NCBI GenBank assembly: GCA_016703785.1
Contig: JADJBM010000004.1
Coordinates: forward strand, 124,001 to 188,000
Origin: Betaproteobacteria bacterium
Lineage (GTDB): Bacteria > Pseudomonadota > Gammaproteobacteria > Burkholderiales > Rhodocyclaceae
Reading direction: 5' to 3'
Length of the DNA stretch: 64,000 nucleotides
The notes beneath the pieces are model-generated. The model was not told where the DNA came from. It saw only the letters and a list, made by a program, of their open reading frames with translations, and did not search any database. The position numbers and the translations under genes are program-made. Positions 57,038-64,000 of the stretch are shown piece by piece; the stretch's first letter is position 1; every line of letters starts with the position of its first letter.

Positions 57038-57068
57038 ATTATATCGCGACAACATCCTTGTTTTTCAA
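57038..57068 (-). promoter_or_regulatory. Promoter of rnpB
   Basis: TATAAT (57043-57038) sits 7 nt before the predicted 5' end of the RNA; TTGAAA (57068-57063) is a -35 at a rather long 19-bp spacing. Confidence 0.7.
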
Positions 57069-57164
57069 TATGTTGCATTTTATTTTCGGTCCGAGCTTGA
57101 TCTGCCACCGGGCTAGTCGGAAAATACGGCTGGAACGGAATGAGGCTTTCTTAGCAGTAGCCAT
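57039..57164 (-). pseudogene. Remnant with the 5' end of a histone H1-like gene (41-codon ORF)
   Basis: GGAGGTTTGA, ATG and codons MATAKK (about 30 bp, two mismatches) match the start of the histone H1-like gene at 6069. After codon 7 the reading is unrelated (SFRSSRIFRLARWQIK...) and runs through the rnpB promoter to a stop at 57039. Probably what is left of a second H1-like gene after deletion of its repeat body. Confidence 0.7.
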
Positions 57165-57186
57165 CTCAAACCTCCGCTTCCATTGC

Positions 57187-57215
57187 AGGCCCCGCTCCGG
57201 CGGGGCCTCTTTTTT
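57187..57215 (+). terminator. Rho-independent terminator without an obvious gene
   Basis: AGGCCCCGC (57187-57195) pairs with GCGGGGCCT (57200-57208), followed by CTTTTTT. It terminates plus-strand transcription, but the genes to its left (rnpB, mraZ and beyond) are all on the minus strand. Confidence 0.85.
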
Positions 57216-57226
57216 CTCCCTCTCCG

Positions 57227-57282
57227 TTGACAAATGACCGCCGGTCAACAATACTGGTGCTCAGTATATGACCATGGGTCAT
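57227..57282 (+). promoter_or_regulatory. Promoter with two TetR-type operators
   Basis: TTGACA (57227-57232), 17-bp spacer, AATACT (57250-57255). Operator 1 TGACC-GCC-GGTCA (57235-57247) fills the spacer; operator 2 ATGACC-ATG-GGTCAT (57268-57282) covers the ribosome-site region. Both have the form TGACC-N3-GGTCA with centres 34 bp apart. The TetR gene of the same operon is the likely ligand. Confidence 0.8.
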
Positions 57283-57285
57283 TTT

Positions 57286-57957
57286 ATGAATACGCCCTCA
57301 CTTTCACGCTCTCCCTCACCCTCTCCCCTGCGGCTTCTGCTGGTCGGCGCCACGGGCGCCGTCGGCCAGGCCGCGCTGTCGCTGGCCCTGGCCGAGCCGC
57401 GCGTCATCGAAGTCGTGGCCCTCACCCGCCGCCCGCTTTCGCCTCAGGCAAAACTCCGCAATGTCGTGGCCGATTTCACGGCCCTGCCGGCGGACGCGGA
57501 CTGCTGGAAGGTCGATGCGGTGATCTGCGCGCTCGGCACGACCATGAAGGCGGCCGGGTCACAGGCGCGCTTCGCCGCGGTGGATCGCGACCTGCCGCTG
57601 CTCGTCGCGCAACGGACGCGCACGGCGGGCGCGACACGCTTCGCCCTCAACTCCTCGCTGGGCGCAAGCCCGTCCGGCAATTTCTATCTGCGCACCAAGG
57701 CCGAGGCCGAGGCGGGCATCCGCAGGCTCGGCTTTCACGCCTACACCATCGTGCGGCCGTCACTGATCGATGCCGAGCGAAGCGAGGTGCGGCCGGGTGA
57801 GCGACTCGGCCTGCTTATTGCGCACGCCCTGGCGCCGCTGATCCCGCGGCGCTACCGCGCCGTGAAGGCCGACGCGATTGCCCGCGCGCTGCTGGCCGGC
57901 GCGCTGCGCGACGACGCGGGTGAGGGCATCGTCGAATCCGCAGCGCTGCAGGACTGA
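57286..57957 (+). CDS. NAD(P)-binding Rossmann-fold oxidoreductase (HTATIP2-like)
   Basis: 223 residues: dinucleotide-binding LRLLLVGATGAVGQAALSLA near the N-terminus, DAVICALGTTMKAAGS, FALNSSLGASPSGNFYLRTK (the YxxxK pair of extended SDRs) and YTIVRPSLIDAERSEVR. The substrate is unknown. The start at 57286 is preferred because an earlier ATG (57268) lies inside operator 2; the ribosome site is weak. First gene of an operon with TetR and a phosphoesterase. Confidence 0.82.
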   Translation: MNTPSLSRSPSPSPLRLLLVGATGAVGQAALSLALAEPRVIEVVALTRRPLSPQAKLRNVVADFTALPADADCWKVDAVICALGTTMKAAGSQARFAAVDRDLPLLVAQRTRTAGATRFALNSSLGASPSGNFYLRTKAEAEAGIRRLGFHAYTIVRPSLIDAERSEVRPGERLGLLIAHALAPLIPRRYRAVKADAIARALLAGALRDDAGEGIVESAALQD

Positions 57958-57967
57958 AGGAATAATC

Positions 57968-58612
57968 ATGGGACGCAACGCCATGAACGACACCGACAAG
58001 GCGCTGCGGCGTCGGGCGTTTCTCGACGCGGCGCATCGCCTCTATCGCGAGCGCCGAGAACTGCCCGCCGTGGCGGAAATCGCCGTCTCAGCCGGCCTCG
58101 CCAAGGGCACGGTGTACCGTTATTTCCGCAGCAAGGAGGAAATTTTCGTCGCACTGCTGGAAGACGATTTCGAGGCGCTGTTCCGGGCGCTGGAATCGAT
58201 TCTCGCCGCCCTGCCCACGGACGCGACGGGGGCGGCTGTCCAGTTCGCCCGCCGCTACACGCGCGCCGTCCTCGACCTGCCCGACCTGCTGCCGCTCGCC
58301 TCGCTGGCCAACGGTGTACTCGAGCAGAACCTGCCGCTCGAGCCCATGCGCCATTTCAAGGCCGGCTTGGCGGGCGGCCTGACGCAGGCCGGGAAGCGCA
58401 TCGAGCAGCACTGCCCGCAGTTGTCGCGCGGCCATGGCGCCACGCTGCTGCTGCAGACCTACGCACTCACGCTCGGCTTGTGGCAGGCGCTCGATTACCC
58501 GCCGCAGTTGCGGGAACTGTTGCGCGATCCGCAACTCAGAATCCTCGATCGACGCTTTTCGACGGAGCTGGAATCCGCCGTGCGCCGCCTCTGGCAAGGA
58601 GCCCTTACGTGA
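57968..58612 (+). CDS. TetR-family transcriptional regulator
   Basis: 214 residues. N-terminal helix-turn-helix RRRAFLDAAHRLYRERRELP..VAEIAVSAGLAKGTVYRYFR (about 16-60), then the helical ligand domain. AAGGA precedes the ATG at 57968, 10 nt after the oxidoreductase stop. It probably represses its operon through the TGACC-N3-GGTCA sites; the ligand is unknown. Confidence 0.9.
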   Translation: MGRNAMNDTDKALRRRAFLDAAHRLYRERRELPAVAEIAVSAGLAKGTVYRYFRSKEEIFVALLEDDFEALFRALESILAALPTDATGAAVQFARRYTRAVLDLPDLLPLASLANGVLEQNLPLEPMRHFKAGLAGGLTQAGKRIEQHCPQLSRGHGATLLLQTYALTLGLWQALDYPPQLRELLRDPQLRILDRRFSTELESAVRRLWQGALT

Positions 58613-59871
58613 ACTGGAATCCCCTGCGCTGCCGCGCGCAAACCGGCGCGGCCGAAGCCGTCATGGAGGCGCCGTCGGCCAAAGCGTACGTACCCGCAAC
58701 ACCGGGCCGCAGCGGGCGCCGCAGCCTGCCGCGGCCTTTCGTCTTCACCGTCATGGTCATCCTGGCGATGCTGCATGCCTACATCGGCTGGCGCCTGCTG
58801 CCCGATCTGCCGCTGGACGGCGCCGGCATTGCCGCGGGCATCGGATTCCTGGCGCTTTCCTGCCTGCTGATCCCTGCCGGACTGCTGGCACGCGCGATCC
58901 GGCGCCAGCCGCTCTCAGACCGGCTGGCCCTGGCCGGCCTGCTGGCGACCGGGCTGTTTTCCTCGCTGTTCGTGCTGACCCTGCTGCGCGACATCGTGCT
59001 GCTGGCCATCGGCCTGACCTTCAGCAGCGCGCTCAATGCCGAACTGTCACGCGGTTCGGCGTTGGCCGTGCCGATCACGGCCGCGCTGATGAGCCTGGTC
59101 GGTTACATCAATGCGCGGCGCAGGGCCCGCATCGTCGAGGTCGACATCCCCATCACGGGCCTGCCGGACGCGCTACAAGAATTCACCATCGCGCAGATCA
59201 GCGACGTCCATGTCGGCCCGACCATCAAGCGCCGGCACATCGAGGATATCGTGACGCGGGTCAACGCCCTCGGCGCCGACCTGATCGCCATCACCGGCGA
59301 CCTCGTCGACGGCAGCGTGGCCGATCTGGCCGGCCACACCGCGCCGCTCGCCGGACTCGACGCACCGCACGGCGCCTATTTCGTCACCGGCAACCACGAG
59401 TACTATTCCGGCGCCGCGGCCTGGGTGAGGGAACTGCGCCGGCTCGGCCTGCGCGTGCTGCTCAACGAGCACGTCGTGCTGCGTCACCGCGGCGCGCAGC
59501 TGCTCGTGGCGGGCGTGACCGACTACAGCGCCCATCGCTTCGACCCCCTGCAGCGCAGCGATCCGCACGCCGCCATCGCCGGCGCGCCAGGCGATATCGG
59601 CATACACATCCTGCTCGCGCATCAACCCCGCTCCGCGCACGCTGCCGAGGCAGCCGGCTTCGACCTGCAGCTCTCCGGCCACACGCACGGCGGCCAGTTC
59701 CTCCCGTGGAATTTTTTCGTGCGCCTGCAGCAGCCCTTCACCGCCGGCCTCAGGCGCCTCGGCAACCTTTGGGTGTACACCAGCCGCGGCACCGGCTACT
59801 GGGGGCCGCCCAAGCGACTCGGCGCGCCTTCCGAGATCACCTATATCAGGCTCCTGAAAGCCGGCGCCTGA
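58609..59871 (+). CDS. Membrane-anchored metallophosphoesterase (YkuE/YaeI type)
   Basis: 420 residues from a GTG overlapping the tetR stop (GTGA), with AAGGAG upstream. Four hydrophobic helices (about 40-165) precede a calcineurin-like domain with all metal motifs: QISDVHVGP, ITGDLVDG, VTGNHEYYSG, LLAHQPRS and LSGHTHGGQF. Homologues act on lipid or envelope phosphoesters such as UDP-diacylglucosamine; the substrate here is inference. Converges on the DUF3025 gene with a 3-bp gap. Confidence 0.9.
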   Translation: MNWNPLRCRAQTGAAEAVMEAPSAKAYVPATPGRSGRRSLPRPFVFTVMVILAMLHAYIGWRLLPDLPLDGAGIAAGIGFLALSCLLIPAGLLARAIRRQPLSDRLALAGLLATGLFSSLFVLTLLRDIVLLAIGLTFSSALNAELSRGSALAVPITAALMSLVGYINARRRARIVEVDIPITGLPDALQEFTIAQISDVHVGPTIKRRHIEDIVTRVNALGADLIAITGDLVDGSVADLAGHTAPLAGLDAPHGAYFVTGNHEYYSGAAAWVRELRRLGLRVLLNEHVVLRHRGAQLLVAGVTDYSAHRFDPLQRSDPHAAIAGAPGDIGIHILLAHQPRSAHAAEAAGFDLQLSGHTHGGQFLPWNFFVRLQQPFTAGLRRLGNLWVYTSRGTGYWGPPKRLGAPSEITYIRLLKAGA

Positions 59872-59874
59872 CAA

Positions 59875-60681
59875 TCAGGCCGCCCGCTTCGGGCGGAACT
59901 GCCGCGTGTCGTCGTAATAGGCGGGATCGACATTCTCCGGCGTGACGCCGGGGAGACCGAGCAGGGGCAGGGGCTGGAAATCACGCGGCCTGGCATAGGC
60001 CTCAGGCCGCGTGAATAAATCAACCAGTTGGCGGTCGACGTCGTCACGCTGCTTCTCATGCGACCCCGCCAGCCAACTCCCTTCCGTCTCAAGCAAGACG
60101 GCTTTCGCCGTCAGCCCGACGAAGGGCGTGCGAAGCTGATCCCACGTTGCGTGGCCGAAGACGAAGAAGCGCATGTCGCGTGCCACTTCCGCGCGGCGCT
60201 GCCAGAATAATTCCTTCCACGCGTGCGCCCGCAGCAACTCGAGCAGCACTGCCGATGCGGACACCACGACGATGCCGCATTCGTCGAACTGCGTGACGGC
60301 GTCGCGCACCGTCCCCCGTTCGCTGTGTCCCGCCCTGCATTGCGACTGCAGGGCGGCGTGATGGCGGCCGTTGAGGATGCGCTTGGTTTGCGGGTACGCC
60401 AGCCAGGCCAGCGCGTTGAAGAAATCGTGCCAGTTGCCGGGCCGCGTCTCGACTTCGCCTCGCGCGTGGACGCGTTCCTCGTAGCCCGCAGACTCCTGCT
60501 CCGGCAGAACGAAACAAACAGACATGCCGCTCGCCGCCCGTGGCGGGGAAGGCAGCCCCGCCAGCGCCGCATTAAGGGCCGCCACATGGGGCGGCGCATC
60601 GCCGCCGAAAAAGCGCAGCCAGCCTGAAATCGGCTCGAACAGGGGGCGCGAGGCCAGCGTCTCAAGAAGAGTGTCGGGCAT
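59875..60681 (-). CDS. DUF3025-domain protein
   Basis: 268 residues from the ATG at 60681 (MPDTLLETLASRPLFEPISG); in-frame ATGs at 60726 and 60750 are alternatives and no start has a good ribosome site. DUF3025 features: RPGNWHDFFNALAWLAYPQT, LTQFDECG-type segment (VTQFDECGIVVVSAS), FGHATWDQLRTPFVGLTAKA. Function unknown. It diverges from the MFS gene. Confidence 0.82.
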   Translation of the reverse strand: MPDTLLETLASRPLFEPISGWLRFFGGDAPPHVAALNAALAGLPSPPRAASGMSVCFVLPEQESAGYEERVHARGEVETRPGNWHDFFNALAWLAYPQTKRILNGRHHAALQSQCRAGHSERGTVRDAVTQFDECGIVVVSASAVLLELLRAHAWKELFWQRRAEVARDMRFFVFGHATWDQLRTPFVGLTAKAVLLETEGSWLAGSHEKQRDDVDRQLVDLFTRPEAYARPRDFQPLPLLGLPGVTPENVDPAYYDDTRQFRPKRAA

Positions 60682-60684
60682 GCA

Positions 60685-60713
60685 TTGCCGGGCGCAGCTG
60701 CGCCTTGCATAAT
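60685..60713 (+). promoter_or_regulatory. Promoter of the MFS gene with a palindromic spacer
   Basis: TTGCCG (60685-60690), 17-bp spacer, CATAAT (60708-60713). The spacer contains the perfect 14-bp palindrome GGCGCAGCTGCGCC (60691-60704), a possible operator. Confidence 0.6.
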
Positions 60714-60740
60714 GGGTCGAATCCATTTTACGCGACCGCC

Positions 60741-62093
60741 ATGACCGCAAACCGGAACGCCCGCGCGCTGACCGAAGACGTGAGACCCCGCGAAGTCTGG
60801 GCCTGGGCGATGTACGACTTCGCCAACTCGGGCTACACGACGGTGGTGATCACCGCCGTCTTCAGCGCCTACTTCGTCGCCGTGGTGGCGCAACGCGCAC
60901 CCTGGGCGACACTGGCGTGGACGGCGACGCTGGCCGTCTCGTACGCCCTGATCGTGATTACCGCCCCGCTCGTCGGCGCCTGGGCCGACGCCCGCGCCGC
61001 CAAGAAACGCCTGCTCGCCTTCACCACCGTCGGCTGTGTGATCTTCACTGCGGCGCTGTATTTCACCGGGCCCGGCACGCTTGCCGTCGCCGTCGTCTGC
61101 ATCATCGCCTCGAACTTCTTCTTCGGCACGGGGGAGAACCTGATCGCCGCCTTCTTGCCTGAACTGGCGAAGAGCCGCGCCATGGGGCGCGTCTCCGGCT
61201 GGGGCTGGAGCCTGGGCTACCTCGGCGGCCTGCTTTCGCTCGGCGCCAGCCTCATCTGGCTGAACCAGGCCAAGGCGGCCGGCCGCGAAACGGCGCAGGC
61301 CGTGCCGGAAACCATGCTCATCACCGCCGCGCTGTTCGCCATTGCCAGCCTGCCGACGTTCCTTTTTCTGCGCGAGCGCGCCGTGCCGCAGGCGACGGCA
61401 GACGGCGTCGTGCATACCGCCTGGTCGCGCCTCGCGGCGACATTGCGCCATGCACGGCGCTTCCGCGACCTGTCGCGCTTTCTCGTCTGCACGCTGTTCT
61501 ACCAGGCCGGCATCGCGGCCGTCATCACGCTGGCGGCAATCTACGCGCAGGAGGCGATGAAGTTCTCCACCCACGACACGCTGGTGCTGATCCTGGTGGT
61601 GAACCTGACGGCGGCCTGCGGCGCCTTCGGCTTCGGCTATCTGCAGGACCGCATCGGCCACGTGCGCGCCATCGCACTGACCCTGTGCGGCTGGATCCTC
61701 ATGGTGACGCTGGCGTACCTGGCGGAGGGCGCGGCGCTGTTCTGGGTGGCCGCGAACATCGCCGGCCTGTGCATGGGCGCGTCACAGTCGGCCGGCCGCG
61801 CCATGGTCGGCTACCTCGCGCCGCCGTCAAGGCTGGCGGAATTCTTCGGCCTGTGGGGCTTCGCCGTGAAGCTGGCCTCGATCTTCGGCCCGCTCACCTA
61901 CGGCCTGGCCAACTGGCTCTCCGGCGGCGACCATCGCCAGGCCATCCTCTTCACAGGCGCCTATTTCGTCGTCGGCCTGCTGCTGCTCTCGGGGATCGAC
62001 ATAATGCGCGGCCGCCGCTCCGCCCTGCGTTCGGACCGTGCAGAAAGGAAAGCCGCGGGAATTACCGCGCCTGGCCGGCCGGCGGCGGGCTAG
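60741..62093 (+). CDS. UMF1-type MFS transporter (Atg22-like)
   Basis: 450 residues, about twelve transmembrane helices. The N-terminal signature EVWAWAMYDFANSGYTTVVI is diagnostic of the UMF1/Atg22 family; also APLVGAWADARAAKKRLLAF, NLIAAFLPELAKSRAMGRVS and GWGWSLGYLGGL. The substrate is unknown. The start at 60741 (MTANRNARALTEDVRPRE) is 28 nt after the -10. Its end overlaps the opposing lipoprotein gene by 32 nt. Confidence 0.88.
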   Translation: MTANRNARALTEDVRPREVWAWAMYDFANSGYTTVVITAVFSAYFVAVVAQRAPWATLAWTATLAVSYALIVITAPLVGAWADARAAKKRLLAFTTVGCVIFTAALYFTGPGTLAVAVVCIIASNFFFGTGENLIAAFLPELAKSRAMGRVSGWGWSLGYLGGLLSLGASLIWLNQAKAAGRETAQAVPETMLITAALFAIASLPTFLFLRERAVPQATADGVVHTAWSRLAATLRHARRFRDLSRFLVCTLFYQAGIAAVITLAAIYAQEAMKFSTHDTLVLILVVNLTAACGAFGFGYLQDRIGHVRAIALTLCGWILMVTLAYLAEGAALFWVAANIAGLCMGASQSAGRAMVGYLAPPSRLAEFFGLWGFAVKLASIFGPLTYGLANWLSGGDHRQAILFTGAYFVVGLLLLSGIDIMRGRRSALRSDRAERKAAGITAPGRPAAG

Positions 62094-62535
62094 CGGGTGC
62101 GGCCGGCTGCGCCGGCCGAGGCGTCGGCGCAGCGACGAATTTGAGCTTCTCCCCCTCCAGGCGGAAGGATCCCAGCAGAGTGCCGGTCTTTTGCGGCGGC
62201 ACCTTGAAGGCCTGCAGTTCGCAGTTCTGCGTGCTGACGGCGTAGAACCGCGCACCCTGCTTGAGGATCAGGATCGGCTCCGCATACTCGCCTGCCTCGG
62301 GTCGCAGCACCTCCACGCTGACTTCCGCCAGCGCAACGCTGTCGAGCCGGCTGCGACGATGGCAGTCCGGCTGGCGCGACATCACCACCTCCAGATCCAC
62401 TTCCTGCCTCCAGAACCAGGCCTGGCGCATCTGCAGCGTAAGGGCGTTGTCCGGCCCGGCAAACTGCAGCGAGGCAGTTTCATTCTTGCACCCGGCCAGC
62501 AGCGGCAAGGCGATCAGCAGAGGCCAGGCGCGCAT
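62062..62535 (-). CDS. Putative lipoprotein
   Basis: 157 residues. Lipoprotein signal MRAWPLLIALPLLAGC with the lipobox LAGC, then a beta-rich domain (ALTLQMRQAWFWRQEVDLEV, AEVSVEVLRPEAG, LILKQGARFYAVSTQNCELQ) and a Pro/Ala tail. It has AAGGAG upstream within the pyrC end and starts 2 nt after the pyrC stop. Not recognised as a named family. Confidence 0.75.
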   Translation of the reverse strand: MRAWPLLIALPLLAGCKNETASLQFAGPDNALTLQMRQAWFWRQEVDLEVVMSRQPDCHRRSRLDSVALAEVSVEVLRPEAGEYAEPILILKQGARFYAVSTQNCELQAFKVPPQKTGTLLGSFRLEGEKLKFVAAPTPRPAQPAAPASPPPAGQAR

Positions 62536-62537
62536 CC

Positions 62538-63572
62538 TCACTCCTTCAGTTTCCATTCCAGGGTTTCGCCGGCGCGCAGCGGCACCAGCACGTCGTCGCC
62601 GAAGGGCAGGCTGTCCGGCACGCGCCAGGACGCCTTCTCCAGCGTGATGGCCGACGTATTGCGCGGCAGGCCGTAGTAGTCGGCGCCATGGAAGCTGGCA
62701 AAGGCCTCCAGGCGGTCGAGCGCGCCGGCCGCCTCGAAAGCCTCGGCGTACAACTCGAGGGCGCTGAGCGCCGTGTAGCAGCCGGCGCAGCCGCAGGTGG
62801 CCTCCTTGGTGTTGCGCGCATGCGGCGCCGAGTCGGTGCCGAGGAAGAATTTCGGATTGCCCGATATGGCTGCACCCACGAGCGCCAAGCGGTGCGTCTC
62901 GCGCTTGAGCACCGGCAGGCAGTAGTGGTGCGGACGGATGCCGCCGGCCAGCAGGGCATTGCGGTTCATCAGCAGATGGTGCGCCGTGAGGGTGCCCGCG
63001 ACGTTCGGCCCCGTCGATTCGACGAACTGCACGCCCTCCAGCGTGGTGATGTGCTCGAGCACCAGGCGCAGCCGCGGGAAGCGCTTCAGCAGCGGTGCCA
63101 GCACGCGCTCGACGAAGACGCGCTCGCGGTCGAAGATGTCGACCTCGGCGTCGGTCACCTCGCCGTGCACCAGCAGCGGCAGGCCCAGTTCCTCCATGCG
63201 TGCCAGCGTGGCGAAGCATTTCCCGATGTCGGTGACGCCGGCGTCCGAGTTGGTGGTGGCGCCGGCCGGGTAGTACTTTACGGCGTGCACGAATCCCGAG
63301 GCCTTCGCGCGATCGATCTCCTCCACCGGCGTGTTGTCCGTCAGGTACAGCGTCATCAGCGGAGTGAAAGTCAGTCCCTGAGGCACGGCGGCAAGGATGC
63401 GCTCGCGGTAGGCAGCCGCCTGCGCAGTGCCCGTCACCGGCGGCTTGAGGTTCGGCATGACGATGGCGCGGACAAACTGCCGCACCGTGTGCGGCACCAC
63501 GGTCGCCAGCGCGGCGCCGTCGCGCAGGTGGAGATGCCAGTCGTCCGGGCGGATCAGAGTGAGCGTCTGCAT
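62538..63572 (-). CDS. pyrC: Dihydroorotase (class II)
   Basis: 344 residues. Pyrimidine synthesis, third step. DDWHLHLRDGAAL holds the HxH zinc ligands, AVKYYPAGATTNSDAGV the carbamylated lysine, VHGEVTDAEVDIFDRE and LVLEHITTLEGVQFV further histidines, FLGTDSAPHARNTKE the catalytic aspartate. Length and motifs match the E. coli-type enzyme. Confidence 0.97.
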   Translation of the reverse strand: MQTLTLIRPDDWHLHLRDGAALATVVPHTVRQFVRAIVMPNLKPPVTGTAQAAAYRERILAAVPQGLTFTPLMTLYLTDNTPVEEIDRAKASGFVHAVKYYPAGATTNSDAGVTDIGKCFATLARMEELGLPLLVHGEVTDAEVDIFDRERVFVERVLAPLLKRFPRLRLVLEHITTLEGVQFVESTGPNVAGTLTAHHLLMNRNALLAGGIRPHHYCLPVLKRETHRLALVGAAISGNPKFFLGTDSAPHARNTKEATCGCAGCYTALSALELYAEAFEAAGALDRLEAFASFHGADYYGLPRNTSAITLEKASWRVPDSLPFGDDVLVPLRAGETLEWKLKE

Positions 63573-63591
63573 GGCGGAAATTATACCTGCC

Positions 63592-64000
63592 TCACTCCTT
63601 GCCCTTACGGGCGAGAGCGAGATCGTAGAGCACGTTCTTCGATGCGCCGCTGATCTCCGCCGCCAGCTTCACCGCCTGCTTGAGCGGCAGTTCCGCCAGC
63701 AAGGCATCGAGCACGCGCATCGCCTCGGCATCGATGCCCTCGGCGGGCGGCGGCGCGGAGACGACCAGCACGAATTCACCGCGACGGCGATTCTCGTCCG
63801 CCGCCAGCCAGGCCGGCGCTTCCGCCAGCGGCAGGCTGACGATCGACTCGAAGAGCTTGGTCAGCTCGCGCGCGATCACCAGCGTGCGCTGCGGCTCCAG
63901 TCCTGCCACCAAGTCGACGACGGTTTCCTCGATGCGGTGCGGCGCCTCGTAGAAAACCAGGGCGCTGGGCAAGCCCTTCAGCGCGGCGATGGCCTTGCGC
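63592..64000 (-). CDS. rsmI: 16S rRNA (cytidine1402-2'-O)-methyltransferase (C-terminal part)
   Basis: About 136 residues are visible; the gene begins outside the window. SALVFYEAPHRIEETVVDLV, RTLVIARELTKLFESIVSLP, RRGEFVLVVS and the C-terminal LAAEISGASKNVLYDLALAR match RsmI of the SAM-dependent tetrapyrrole-methylase fold. It would methylate the ribose of C1402, the base of which RsmH modifies. Upstream of pyrC on the same strand. Confidence 0.92.
   Translation of the reverse strand, partial: RKAIAALKGLPSALVFYEAPHRIEETVVDLVAGLEPQRTLVIARELTKLFESIVSLPLAEAPAWLAADENRRRGEFVLVVSAPPPAEGIDAEAMRVLDALLAELPLKQAVKLAAEISGASKNVLYDLALARKGKE

Overview
The window is high-GC DNA (I did not compute the exact value) from a Betaproteobacterium, most likely a Rhodocyclales/Nitrosomonadales-type organism. 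Four things point there: the gene order ispB <> rplU-rpmA-obgE-proB; the block tRNA-Pro / PP0621-type gene / pilS-pilR / ampD; the order rpe-gph-trpEGDC; and a division/cell-wall (dcw) cluster that runs on into lpxC, a DUF721 gene, an M23 peptidase, secA and argJ. A lysine/alanine-repeat histone H1-like gene and a Porin_4-type porin fit the same group. Nearly every gene is a core gene.

Layout. 1-4.3 kb: partial malic enzyme diverging from GTP-dependent PEPCK, then a class I/II aminotransferase. 4.3-7.2 kb: lytic transglycosylase behind a perfect-consensus promoter, histone H1-like gene, ampD. 7.2-10.5 kb: pilR, pilS, a small zinc-ribbon membrane protein and tRNA-Pro(CGG). 10.6-15.7 kb: ispB, rplU-rpmA, obgE, proB, then a PIN-domain toxin-antitoxin pair between proB and a 297-bp duplicate of the proB 3' end. 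15.9-22.8 kb: porin, trpC-D-G-E, gph, rpe. 23-30.8 kb: apaG, then an accessory block with a FecR-like protein, a CHASE2 adenylate cyclase and two secreted caspase-like proteins, the second one decayed. 30.8-37.6 kb: argJ, a MITE-like element, HDOD gene, secA, M23 peptidase, DUF721 gene, small membrane protein. 37.6-56.5 kb: complete dcw cluster from lpxC back to mraZ, with a sigma-70 promoter overlapping a triple MraZ-binding repeat. 56.7-57.0 kb: rnpB. 57.2-62 kb: TetR-controlled oxidoreductase/TetR/phosphoesterase operon, DUF3025 gene, UMF1-type MFS transporter. 62-64 kb: lipoprotein, pyrC, partial rsmI.

Working together: the dcw genes form a nearly continuous chain of ATGA/GTGA stop-start overlaps that makes lipid II and the divisome. 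Two junctions, murF-mraY and ftsQ-ftsA, are interrupted by copies of one repeat that also supplies the Shine-Dalgarno of the following gene. PEPCK and malic enzyme serve gluconeogenesis. PilSR, the transglycosylase and AmpD serve envelope functions.

Unusual points: (i) 5'-end copies of obgE and murC lie just upstream of the full genes and make short ORFs whose TGA overlaps the start of the real gene; (ii) the toxin-antitoxin pair is framed by a proB duplication; (iii) a REP-like palindrome is inserted in frame inside trpC; (iv) the caspase/CHASE2-cyclase/FecR block; (v) ftsI, murG and the second caspase gene carry frameshifts, mostly single missing bases at short homopolymers. Point (v), with a G15 tract beside murC, means sequencing or assembly error must be considered before any biological reading of those loci.
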